From Cyclobacteriaceae bacterium (GTDB lineage Bacteria; Bacteroidota; Bacteroidia; Cytophagales; Cyclobacteriaceae), in contig JAHBUE010000001.1 in the NCBI GenBank assembly GCA_019638235.1, positions 1 to 64,000 on the forward strand: a stretch of DNA of 64,000 nucleotides. Reading direction: 5' to 3'. A model generated the notes under the pieces. That model ran no database searches and was not told where the DNA came from. It saw nothing but the letters and a program-made list of their open reading frames with translations. Shown piece after piece: positions 43,531 to 51,180 of the stretch. Both the position numbers and the translations under genes were made by a program. Position 1 is the stretch's first letter. Each line of letters opens with the position of its first letter.

Positions 43531-46265
43531 TAAAATTTAATACTGTAACTAATAGATGGAACTGGAACCCCAATAATAGATAATTGATATGGCTTAATAG
43601 CACCGGCAACATTGTAAGAATAGAAAGCAGAGTATGGATTTCTTCTTCCGTAAACATTGTAAACCGAAATAATCCACTGGCTGTTTACTCGCTTAGGTTT
43701 GCGGTTCCCTCCCTCTACCACCAGAGCCAAATCCAACCGATGATAATCGGGCAAACGATAGTTGTTGCGTTCAGAGAAATCAATAATCGGGGCGTTATTA
43801 ATTTCGTACGCGGCAACAGGTAAGGAAACCGGCCGGCCTGTATGATAGGTGAATGAACCGGAGAAAAATATCTTTCTGCGAAGTGCGTATTGCCAGTTTA
43901 AATTGACAATATTGGGCTGATCGATATTTGAGGAATAATATTCCCCTCGGTTAATCTTTTCGCTATCAAATCTTCCGTTAACGCGCCTGAAAGAACGAGA
44001 ATACGAATAGTTAATACTACCTACCAACCTTCCACTGGTTTTTTCAACTGAAAGTTCGGCACCATAAGCTACGCCCCTTCCCAACAACAAGTCGGTTTCA
44101 AGCTTATGATTTAAAATGAGGTTAGCGCCATCTTTGAAATCCAGAATGTTTTGAATGTGCTTGGCATACACCTCAACAAACCCTTCAACTTTATTATTTT
44201 TTGAAACCCTGAAATATCCGAGAGAGATCTGGTCACCTATTTGCGGCCTGAAATACGCATTGCTTGATTGCCAAATGTCAACCGGTGTAATGGTTGCTGT
44301 ATTGGACACCAGGTGAACGTATTGATAAATTCTGTTGTAGCCCAGCTTTAGCGAAGACTGAGGGTTTAACTTGAACTGAAGAGAAAGCCTGGGTTCAGGT
44401 CCGAAGTAAGTCTTCATTATCTCACCTGAACCATACTGAACAGAATCAACAACATTTCTTGGTTCCAGCGGTTCATTTTCCTCATAGATATACTTAATTC
44501 CTGAGCCTATTCTGTTAAAAACAGACAAGCGAAATCCTGCGTCAACCTGAAGTCTTTCTCCTAAGAAAAAATTATTGCTAAAATAAATCGCACTTTCTAT
44601 GGCGTTTTCATGGGGCATAACAATGTTAGCCACATTTGATTCGGGTGAGGAGGCCTGTAACCGGCCGGGCTGGAAATTGTAGAATGTAGTGTGAAATCCG
44701 AAAGATTGTTTACTTATTCCATCCCGGTTAAAGTCGACCGTCAGTGATGGATACACAATTTTATATGTCAGATCAAATGCATTTTCCAGTTCAACTTCAC
44801 TTACCTGATAAGCGTATCGTCCGAAATTGAGCCCCACACTGTAATAGAGGTTTTGCTTTTGGTTATCATAACGCAATGCAAGAGCAGTATTTTGCCAGGC
44901 ATTCGTTGTGTCATTGGATAATCTGAATTTATCATAGCTTTGGTAAGCCGAGATAAAAAACTTTCCTCCGTTTTTCAGCTTTTGTGTATACTTTGCTGAA
45001 ACATCAAAGAAAAAAACCGCGCTCTCTTCAATATCGCTGTAATTTGATTGAAGAACATCCAGTAGCCAATCCGAATAAGTGGATCGTACAGAAAGAGCAA
45101 TTGAACTGGTGTCATTTTTTATCGGGCCATCTAACGCAAGATTACTGGACACAAGCCCGATACCGGCTTTTCCTTGCCACTTGTGATAACCGCCTTCGCG
45201 CGAAACCATATTTAAGACGGAAGAAACCCGGCCTCCAAACTCAGCTGGTATTCCTCCCTTATAAAACGAAGCCTCTTTAATGGCGTCCGAATTGAACGCG
45301 GTAAAAAAACCGAAGGCATGACCGGTGTTGAAGATTGGAACACCATCATACAGAACCAGATTTTGGTCAACTCCTCCACCCCGAACGTTATAGCCCGTAC
45401 TGGCCTCACTCACAGCCGTTACACCAGTTTGAACCTGAAGCAGCTTAATAATATCCTTCTCTCCTAAAAAAGATGGTGAACGTGCGAGTTCGTTCATTTT
45501 TATAGAAGTTAAACCAACGCGCTTTGTGGTTATCCGTTGATCTGACACCACTACCTCTTCCAATGTAGTCGGGGTTTCTTCCATAAAGGTAGCCACTTCT
45601 CCATCAACATAAATATTCAAGCTCAACAACTTTGGTTCATAATTAATATGCCTGAAGGTGAGGATGTATTCCCCTCCCGGTAGTGCCAATTGATAAATTC
45701 CTCTTGTATCCGTTTGAACACCAATTTCAAGATCACTAACCTGTATTGTCGCGCCAATAACCGGTGCATTTGTTTCTTTATCACGCAATGAGCCCATCAG
45801 CTTTACTTGCGTACCCGGAACATAAGATCGGGAAGATCCTACAGTTACCTCTTCTACTGATATTTTCCTCAATAGTGCTTCGTTCTTTATCGCATCCCGT
45901 TCAATTTCCCTTAATGGGTCCTTATAAAAGATAACGGCATAGTCATATAAAAAAACATACCGGACATCTGAGCCCATCAACACATACTCAAGAATCCCCT
46001 CAAGTGTCTGATTGCTTTCAGACGGCTTTACAGCAAAGGGTTCCAGCCATTCTTCCAGGTAAAAGAACCTGATTTTGCCACTACGCTCCACTTCGTGTAA
46101 AAACTCTATTACCGGCTTTTGCGACTGAATCGTAAACGATTGATGGTAAAACTTATCCTGGCCTTGTGCTGAATAAAACAGAACAATAAAGAGGCAAGTC
46201 AGAAACCTGGAGTACACAAACAAATGATTTGATTTTGGCAAAGTACGTTTTATTAAACGGAACAT
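43530..46265 (-). CDS. TonB-dependent receptor with STN and carboxypeptidase-like domains
   Basis: A 911-residue outer-membrane receptor. Signal peptide to about residue 35; STN (secretin/TonB short N-terminus) domain about 38-115 (FLHEVERSGKIRFFYLEEW, then LEGILEYVLMGSDVRYVF); CarboxypepD_reg beta-sandwich about 155-240; plug about 240-350 (GYNVRGGGVDQNLVLYDGVP); then a 22-strand barrel ending in ISYSIKF. An STN domain often signals to an anti-sigma factor, but no FecR/sigma pair is adjacent. It is operonic with DUF4249 and the MG2-like protein. The start codon lies two bases after a terminator-like T run. Confidence 0.92.
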   Translation of the reverse strand: MFRLIKRTLPKSNHLFVYSRFLTCLFIVLFYSAQGQDKFYHQSFTIQSQKPVIEFLHEVERSGKIRFFYLEEWLEPFAVKPSESNQTLEGILEYVLMGSDVRYVFLYDYAVIFYKDPLREIERDAIKNEALLRKISVEEVTVGSSRSYVPGTQVKLMGSLRDKETNAPVIGATIQVSDLEIGVQTDTRGIYQLALPGGEYILTFRHINYEPKLLSLNIYVDGEVATFMEETPTTLEEVVVSDQRITTKRVGLTSIKMNELARSPSFLGEKDIIKLLQVQTGVTAVSEASTGYNVRGGGVDQNLVLYDGVPIFNTGHAFGFFTAFNSDAIKEASFYKGGIPAEFGGRVSSVLNMVSREGGYHKWQGKAGIGLVSSNLALDGPIKNDTSSIALSVRSTYSDWLLDVLQSNYSDIEESAVFFFDVSAKYTQKLKNGGKFFISAYQSYDKFRLSNDTTNAWQNTALALRYDNQKQNLYYSVGLNFGRYAYQVSEVELENAFDLTYKIVYPSLTVDFNRDGISKQSFGFHTTFYNFQPGRLQASSPESNVANIVMPHENAIESAIYFSNNFFLGERLQVDAGFRLSVFNRIGSGIKYIYEENEPLEPRNVVDSVQYGSGEIMKTYFGPEPRLSLQFKLNPQSSLKLGYNRIYQYVHLVSNTATITPVDIWQSSNAYFRPQIGDQISLGYFRVSKNNKVEGFVEVYAKHIQNILDFKDGANLILNHKLETDLLLGRGVAYGAELSVEKTSGRLVGSINYSYSRSFRRVNGRFDSEKINRGEYYSSNIDQPNIVNLNWQYALRRKIFFSGSFTYHTGRPVSLPVAAYEINNAPIIDFSERNNYRLPDYHRLDLALVVEGGNRKPKRVNSQWIISVYNVYGRRNPYSAFYSYNVAGAIKPYQLSIIGVPVPSISYSIKF

Positions 46266-46267
46266 TG

Positions 46268-46296
46268 AAAAAAAATTACCATTGTGGTAAATTTTT
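46268..46296 (-). terminator. Terminator/attenuator-like hairpin before the receptor gene
   Basis: On the minus strand TTACCA and TGGTAA form a stem around CAA, extended outward by A/T pairs and followed by eight T, two bases before the receptor ATG. It could end the aguA transcript or attenuate the receptor operon. Confidence 0.5.
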
Positions 46297-46361
46297 GTTG
46301 CAGGAGGTTACAGCAATTGTTGGTGTAAGCCTAATGCATTTTCAATGACATATTGGAACAC

Positions 46362-47465
46362 CTACACTGCCGGCTCCTGCTGGCTCAGGCAATGGAACGA
46401 ACCCAATCCCCAGATAATATCCGTTGAATCAAGGTCAATGACGTTGCGGTCAGGAAAACACTTTTCGAGAATATCTATCGCACGGTCGTCATTTTTATCG
46501 CGAAAGGTTGGCACGACTACATATTTATTTGCAATGTAAAAATTGGCGTAGGATGCAGGAAGTCTTTGCCCTTCGTATATCACCGGGGCGGGCATCGGCA
46601 ATTCGATAATGTTCATTTGTTTGCCGCTCTCCAGCCGTAAGGTTTTTAACTCTTTCAGGTTATCCTGAAGTATCTGATAGTTCTCATCAGCTTTGTTTTC
46701 TTCCACAATGGTTACTACGGTGTCTTCATTTACAAAACGAGTCAGGTCGTCAATGTGGCCGTCTGTATCATCGCCCACAATGCCATCGCCCAGCCAAAGA
46801 ATGTGGTCAACGCCATAGTAGTTAATTAAATATTCTTCAATTTGTTTTTGGTTAAGTTGTGGATTGCGATTGGGGTTTAACAAACATGCGCGCGTAGTGA
46901 GCAATGTTCCTTTCCCGTTAAACTCTACCGAACCCCCTTCCATTACAATGCCGGGATGAGCCACCGGAATGTTATAATGCTTTGCAATCAAAGTTGGAAT
47001 CACGTCATCCAAATCATAAGGCGGATACTTTCCGCCCCAGGCGTTATAGCCCCAGTCCACAATCATTTTTTTATTTTCTGTTTTATGGACAAGAAATGCC
47101 GGGCCATGGTCGCGGCACCACGCATCATTAGTAGGATGAAAGAAAAATTTAATGTTCGATAAATCTGCGTTTACGTTTTCCAACTGTTGAACGGCAAAAG
47201 CTTTCATCGCTTCATCCGCAACATTGATATGCACACTTTCGCCTTCGGCTACACGTTTCACAAATTCGGCATACACAGGATAGATAGTCTGAATTTTCCC
47301 GGGCCATGAGGCTTCTTTGTGCGGCCAGCTTAGCCAGGTAGCGGAGTGTTTGGCGAATTCGGCAGGGAAGTGGTATCCGAGTTGTTTTGGAGTTGGAAAG
47401 TCCGGAAGTCCGGAAGTTGGGAAGTCCGGAAGTCCGGAAGTCGGGAAGTCGGGAAGTTTAGTCAC
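46362..47465 (-). CDS. aguA: Agmatine deiminase with repeat-derived N-terminus
   Basis: Hydrolyses agmatine to N-carbamoylputrescine and ammonia (guanidino-modifying enzyme superfamily). Catalytic residues are recognisable: EGGSVEFN, DGHIDDL with the His, and the nucleophile C359 in GLGSFHC. The family normally starts just before QLGYHFPAEF. Here the first ~25 residues are instead three LPDFPTSG-type units, encoded by the 8-bp repeat array, and the start codon is a GTG at the array edge. No other start lies between the array and the conserved domain. The pathway partner aguB is upstream beyond the inserted four-helix-bundle gene. Confidence 0.88.
   Translation of the reverse strand: MTKLPDFPTSGLPDFPTSGLPDFPTPKQLGYHFPAEFAKHSATWLSWPHKEASWPGKIQTIYPVYAEFVKRVAEGESVHINVADEAMKAFAVQQLENVNADLSNIKFFFHPTNDAWCRDHGPAFLVHKTENKKMIVDWGYNAWGGKYPPYDLDDVIPTLIAKHYNIPVAHPGIVMEGGSVEFNGKGTLLTTRACLLNPNRNPQLNQKQIEEYLINYYGVDHILWLGDGIVGDDTDGHIDDLTRFVNEDTVVTIVEENKADENYQILQDNLKELKTLRLESGKQMNIIELPMPAPVIYEGQRLPASYANFYIANKYVVVPTFRDKNDDRAIDILEKCFPDRNVIDLDSTDIIWGLGSFHCLSQQEPAV
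47390..47460 (+). repeat. 8-bp tandem array, left (in aguA 5' end)
   Basis: About eight units of period 8 (TCCGGAAG, TTGGGAAG, TCGGGAAG variants). The array lies within the first codons of aguA, and because eight is not a multiple of three, gain or loss of one unit shifts the aguA frame. It is in inverted orientation to the right-hand array. Confidence 0.85.
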
Positions 47466-47472
47466 AACAAAC

Positions 47473-47826
47473 TTAGTTTAAGGATTTACGGAGAGAAGCA
47501 ATCATCACTAAAATCTCCTCACACATTTTATATATCATTTTAAAATCATCCTCGTGGATAATATTTCTTCGTTGGGCAATATAAATACACCCGACCACTT
47601 CGATATCAGATCGCATAGCGATAGATAAAAAACGCCTGAATTCCGCATTTGACTGACCGGTTGAACCCTCTGCAATATTCAGAGAAACAGAGTCGGCTGC
47701 ACGCTTAATTTGTGAAGTTAAAATGTATAACTCCTCCTTGGGAAATTTTTTACTAACCTCATGCACCACTGCTGTAAGGTCTAACGACTTTTGCCATACA
47801 AGTAACTTTTCAAATTTAAAAGCCAT
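47473..47826 (-). CDS. Four-helix-bundle protein (23S rRNA intervening-sequence type)
   Basis: A 117-residue all-helical protein of the IVP/S23 family. Its signatures are FEKLLVWQKSLDLTAVVHEV at the start, ILTSQIKRAADSVSLNIAEG in the middle, and RRFLSIAMRSDIEVVGCIYIA. Homologues in Leptospira sit in 23S rRNA intervening sequences. In Bacteroidota they are scattered as solitary genes of unknown function. This copy lies between inverted 8-bp repeat arrays and separates aguB from aguA, which suggests insertion as a unit. Confidence 0.9.
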   Translation of the reverse strand: MAFKFEKLLVWQKSLDLTAVVHEVSKKFPKEELYILTSQIKRAADSVSLNIAEGSTGQSNAEFRRFLSIAMRSDIEVVGCIYIAQRRNIIHEDDFKMIYKMCEEILVMIASLRKSLN

Positions 47827-47863
47827 CGTTTATGATTTTAGAGTTGATACTCTCCATCTAACC

Positions 47864-47945
47864 CCGGACTTTACGGACTTCCGGACTTTCCAACTTCCCG
47901 ACTTCCGGACTTCCTGACTTCCCGACTTCCTGACTTCCCGACTTA
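47864..47945 (-). repeat. 8-bp tandem array, right (after aguB stop)
   Basis: About ten units of AAGTCGGG/AAGTCAGG/AAGTCCGG, period 8, in inverted orientation to the left array. The first unit begins right at the aguB stop codon. Confidence 0.85.
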
Positions 47946-48821
47946 CTCATCAATAAAACGTTTCGTAATCGGCTGGTATGAATCAATACGCCTGTCGCGC
48001 AGAAAGGGCCAGTGTGTACGGTAGCTGTCGGTTTTGCTTAAATCTATTTCCTGCACATGCACTTCTTCATTTTCATGCGGAGCTTTATATAAAACGCTGC
48101 CGAATGGATTTGAGATAAATGAGCCTCCCCAGAATTTCATTTTTCCCTCCTGCTCAAACCCAACACGATTTACACTAACTACATGGACACCATTGGCTAC
48201 GGCATGGCTCCGTTGTATGGTTTGCCAGGCATTGTACTGTTCCGTGTTGGTCGCTTCGTCCTGCGAAGTAGCCCAACCAATGGCTGTCGGATAAAACAGG
48301 ATTTCCGCTCCCATCAAAGAAGTTATGCGTGCCGCTTCAGGATACCATTGATCCCAGCAGATCAGCACACCAATTGTGGCAAATTTTGTTTTGAATACTT
48401 TATAGCCAAGATCGCCCGGGGTGAAATAAAATTTTTCGTAGTAAGCCGGGTCGTCTGGTATGTGCATTTTGCGGTACTTTCCTAAATAGCTGCCATCGGC
48501 ATCAAGCACAGCCGTAGTGTTGTGGTACAGCCCTTCTGCACGTTTCTCAAACAACGATGCGATAATCACCACACCCAGTTCTTTGGCTACATTGGAAAGC
48601 GCATCGGTTGACGGCCCGGGAATGGGTTCGGCTAATTTAAAGTTTTCGTAATCCTCCACATCGCAGAAATACAGCGAGGTGAACAACTCCTGCAGGCACA
48701 CAATCTGGGCGCCTTTAGCGGCTGCCTCACGAACACCCTTAATCGCATTCTGAAGGTTTTCTTCTTTGTTCCCCGTACACGACATTTGTACGGTCCCAAT
48801 CTTTACAAGTTTATTAGGCAC
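47943..48821 (-). CDS. aguB: N-carbamoylputrescine amidohydrolase
   Basis: A nitrilase-superfamily enzyme that converts N-carbamoylputrescine to putrescine, CO2 and ammonia, completing the agmatine route to putrescine with aguA. The catalytic triad is E45 (LQELF), K118 (KYRKMH) and C155 (LICWDQWYPE). The 292 residues are full length and end FIDE, directly before the repeat array. It is divergent from the cassette-like units. Confidence 0.94.
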   Translation of the reverse strand: MPNKLVKIGTVQMSCTGNKEENLQNAIKGVREAAAKGAQIVCLQELFTSLYFCDVEDYENFKLAEPIPGPSTDALSNVAKELGVVIIASLFEKRAEGLYHNTTAVLDADGSYLGKYRKMHIPDDPAYYEKFYFTPGDLGYKVFKTKFATIGVLICWDQWYPEAARITSLMGAEILFYPTAIGWATSQDEATNTEQYNAWQTIQRSHAVANGVHVVSVNRVGFEQEGKMKFWGGSFISNPFGSVLYKAPHENEEVHVQEIDLSKTDSYRTHWPFLRDRRIDSYQPITKRFIDE

Positions 48822-48942
48822 AGTTGTTAGTTTAAGGTCGTAAAATTAGTGCGATTGCCCGTAAATAGAAAATCTTATTGAATTCTAAATAATGGTACAG
48901 CAAACAATCATACCAATACAACAGGCAGTTGAGATATTTGTG

Positions 48943-48950
48943 TAGTTTTG
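48943..48950 (+). promoter_or_regulatory. -7 element upstream of the cassette pair
   Basis: TAGTTTTG fits the -7 consensus and ends 17 bases before the cassette boundary at 48968. No TTG lies at the ideal distance. It could serve both cassette genes, as a Pc promoter does in integrons. Confidence 0.4.
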
Positions 48951-48985
48951 TTACATATATAAACAAGTTGTGGCGCATATCTAAA

Positions 48986-49732
48986 ATGAGACAGGTTTCA
49001 ATAATAATATTTCTTTTGACAGTTGGTTGTACGAATCAAAAAACGACAACTGAACAAATTGTTAGCGACACTGTGAGACAATCAAGTGAACTAACTAAAA
49101 TCAAACCGACTGACAAGCACGAAACTCAAATTACACTAACGGACACATCGTTAAATGGACATTCGGTCAAATTTTACCAATTGACAGCAACGATATTTGA
49201 CTCATTACAAAGACAAACAAAACAAACAGAAATAAATCTTAAATCGGCTGACAGCCAAATCAAGAAACTGGATAGTTGTGTTGTTCTCAAATTTCAAAAT
49301 CAAAAAATAGACTCGCTTTGCAACATGGACGATGGTGAGTATTTTGAAAAATACTTAATAAAAGGACTTTGGGAAGAGAATAAATTACTTTTGGTACACT
49401 TTGAGAATTGGGAAGAGAGTCACGACTTCTTTATCAATCTCAAAGACGGGAGTTACTACATTCTGACACCCTTCTATGAAGTGAATCCAAAACGTGACAT
49501 GATATTAACCTATGTTGACATTGCAGCCGCACCGATATATTCAAGTGAATTGATGATAAGCCAAATTCAAAAAGGTGTTTTCAAAACACTATACAAAAAA
49601 GACTTGGGACAGACGACTATAACTGATGCCAAATGGATTTCAAATTCGGACTGTTTACTAACAACAGGGTTCGTTGACATTGGAACTAATGACGTCAAGG
49701 ACAAAAAATGGTATCGAATGACGATTGAGTAA
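48986..49732 (+). CDS. Hypothetical lipoprotein of cassette-like unit 1
   Basis: A 248-residue AT-rich gene. The start MRQVSIIIFLLTVGC gives a lipoprotein signal with Cys15; an upstream in-frame ATG lies outside the unit and before the likely promoter. The mature protein is polar, Thr/Lys-rich at first (TNQKTTTEQ), then beta-rich (LLLVHFENWEESHDFFINL, FKTLYKKDLGQTTITDAKW). No family is recognised. The gene ends one base before the attC-like repeat, as cassette genes do. Confidence 0.7.
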   Translation: MRQVSIIIFLLTVGCTNQKTTTEQIVSDTVRQSSELTKIKPTDKHETQITLTDTSLNGHSVKFYQLTATIFDSLQRQTKQTEINLKSADSQIKKLDSCVVLKFQNQKIDSLCNMDDGEYFEKYLIKGLWEENKLLLVHFENWEESHDFFINLKDGSYYILTPFYEVNPKRDMILTYVDIAAAPIYSSELMISQIQKGVFKTLYKKDLGQTTITDAKWISNSDCLLTTGFVDIGTNDVKDKKWYRMTIE

Positions 49733-49864
49733 GATACGCGCCACAACAAAAGCTATAAAACATGGCGGGTGAAGTGTAGTAGAAAGTTTTTATCTTCGTC
49801 AATTCGTTTGGTCACGTGGGAGAATTTTACGTTTCAAAATCCCGCCACGTTTTATAGCCAGACG
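49733..49864 (+). repeat. attC-like site 1
   Basis: Outer arm GATACGCGCCACAAC, spacer AAAA, inner arm GCTATAAAACATGGCGGG. After a ~71-base loop the second inner arm CCCGCCACGTTTTATAGC follows, with 17 of 18 positions pairing, then CAGACG and the crossover point. Confidence 0.65.
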
Positions 49865-49887
49865 TTGTATGCAATGCCTTTAAAGAA

Positions 49888-50307
49888 ATGAGAGTTTATA
49901 TACTTATAGGTTTTCTACTGGTGCTTGGGACAAATAATGCTCAGGGACAGAACAAGTCTATTAAGAAGTTTCCATGCAAAACCTTACGACAGACGGACAG
50001 TTTGACTGTTAATGTTTCAGGTCTAATGGACCATAATGACTTACAAATCAATTGGATTAAAGAAGAAATTAAAAGTGATGGAATTTCAACATGGTTTACA
50101 CGCTGGATTAAAGATTCGAATTTGGATAATGAATCAGAATATTTTAGTAACATGTCCAGAGACATGGAGTTGAGCCTGCAACCTGGGGACAGAATATTCT
50201 ATTATTCAACACCTGACAATTACTGGAGTTCATTTGCAGGTCAAGAAGGAATACTGATTATTCGGGATTGTATTATTGTTGGAAAATATATCTTAATGCA
50301 AAGTTAG
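49888..50307 (+). CDS. Hypothetical secreted protein of cassette-like unit 2
   Basis: A 139-residue protein with signal peptide MRVYILIGFLLVLGTNNAQG. The mature part begins with charged residues (NKSIKKFPCK) and continues beta-rich. It ends with a DRIFYYSTPDNYWSSFAGQ segment and an IIRDCIIVGKYIL strand, giving two Cys. No family is recognised. The gene is AT-rich and has no promoter of its own in the 23-base leader, so it likely depends on unit 1 transcription. Confidence 0.65.
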   Translation: MRVYILIGFLLVLGTNNAQGQNKSIKKFPCKTLRQTDSLTVNVSGLMDHNDLQINWIKEEIKSDGISTWFTRWIKDSNLDNESEYFSNMSRDMELSLQPGDRIFYYSTPDNYWSSFAGQEGILIIRDCIIVGKYILMQS

Positions 50308-50313
50308 CACCAA

Positions 50314-50400
50314 GGCACTGCATACAACAAGGTGTTTATGCCATTGTGTTATCGGTCTCACGTTTATAATTTTCGCAACACAACGTCATAAACACGAACG
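50314..50400 (+). repeat. attC-like site 2
   Basis: Outer arm GGCACTGCATACAAC; inner arms GTGTTTATGCCATTGTGTT and AACACAACGTCATAAACAC pair at 17 of 19 positions around a 26-base loop. The site ends GAACG, then TT. Confidence 0.65.
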
Positions 50401-50422
50401 TTAAAACTCATACCACACAACA

Positions 50423-51163
50423 ATGCTCAGACCTGCCTGGCAAAATATTTTCAGATTCAACTGGCTGTTCGGCTTGCTGTTGATATTGTTGTTAGGGATA
50501 CCCCGGTTTATCCTTGTGCTTCAGGCAAATGTTACGGGAAATTACAACTTCATCCCGGTGATTTTCATACTTATGATGATAGCCCCTGTTGTTTTTCTTA
50601 CAAAAGAAGGGAGAAGAACCATCGGCATAAAAAAGCCGGCAAATTATCACTGGCTGCTCTATTCTTTCTTAGCCGGAATCGCAGCCTGCGCTGTTATGTT
50701 CCTGACTGCCGAATTACTTTTTAATGAAACAATCAGTAACTGGTTTGTTTATATATCCAAATCATACGCAGTTTCCCAGACCGGCCTTACAGAATCCGAC
50801 AGGCTGATATTCTTTGTGATTTACAGCATAATCGGGATGACCTTCAGCCCAATTGGGGAAGAGGTTTTTTACAGGGGCATAGTTCATGGCAGCTTTGCTG
50901 TGCAATACGGAAATCAAAAAGCATCCGTAATTGACAGCCTTGCCTTTGCCCTTACTCACCTGGCTCATTTTGGCATCATTTATATTTCCGGCAGGTGGAG
51001 TTTCCTGCTTCTTCCATCTTTATTATGGGTATTTTTTATGTTCATGGCAAGCAGGCTATTCTTTGTTTGCAAACAAAAAACAGGTTCAATACTTGGTGCT
51101 GTTGTCAGCCATGCGGGGTATAACTTAGCCATGATGTATTTTATATTTTACCATATTTTGTAA
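50423..51163 (+). CDS. CPBP family intramembrane metalloprotease
   Basis: A 246-residue, seven-helix membrane protein of the ABI/CPBP (Rce1-like) family. The glutamate pair and arginine are E146-E147 and R151 (GEEVFYRG). Two histidines lie in LTHLAHFG (179 and 182), and the third motif is SHAGYN near 234. These form the intramembrane metal site. Roles range from bacteriocin immunity to prenyl-protein processing, and the substrate is unknown here. It starts 22 bp after the last attC-like crossover point, but no matching repeat follows, so it is probably resident chromosome. Confidence 0.9.
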   Translation: MLRPAWQNIFRFNWLFGLLLILLLGIPRFILVLQANVTGNYNFIPVIFILMMIAPVVFLTKEGRRTIGIKKPANYHWLLYSFLAGIAACAVMFLTAELLFNETISNWFVYISKSYAVSQTGLTESDRLIFFVIYSIIGMTFSPIGEEVFYRGIVHGSFAVQYGNQKASVIDSLAFALTHLAHFGIIYISGRWSFLLLPSLLWVFFMFMASRLFFVCKQKTGSILGAVVSHAGYNLAMMYFIFYHIL

Positions 51164-51180
51164 CGAACGGATTGTCGTTA

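Larger units (their letters stand above)
48968..49864 (+). mobile_element. Integron-cassette-like unit 1
   Basis: Starts after G with TTGTGGCGCATATC. Its own downstream repeat opens with GATACGCGCCACAA, the reverse complement with one mismatch. The unit contains one gene with an 18-base leader and ends at GACG, where unit 2 begins with TT. Confidence 0.65.
49865..50400 (+). mobile_element. Integron-cassette-like unit 2
   Basis: Starts TTGTATGCAATGCC. Its own repeat opens with GGCACTGCATACAA, complementary with one mismatch. It contains one small gene with a 23-base leader and ends at GAACG before TTAAAAC. Confidence 0.65.

Noticed and set aside
47346-47543. Rightward frame with repeated KSGSWEV-type units
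   Set aside because: It is the antisense reading of the 8-bp array and aguA start.
47390-47945. CRISPR array
   Set aside because: The period is 8 bp without spacers, and no cas genes are present anywhere in the window.
50401-51163. CPBP protease as a third cassette
   Set aside because: The start TTAAAACTCATACC has no complementary outer arm after the gene, so the unit is not closed.
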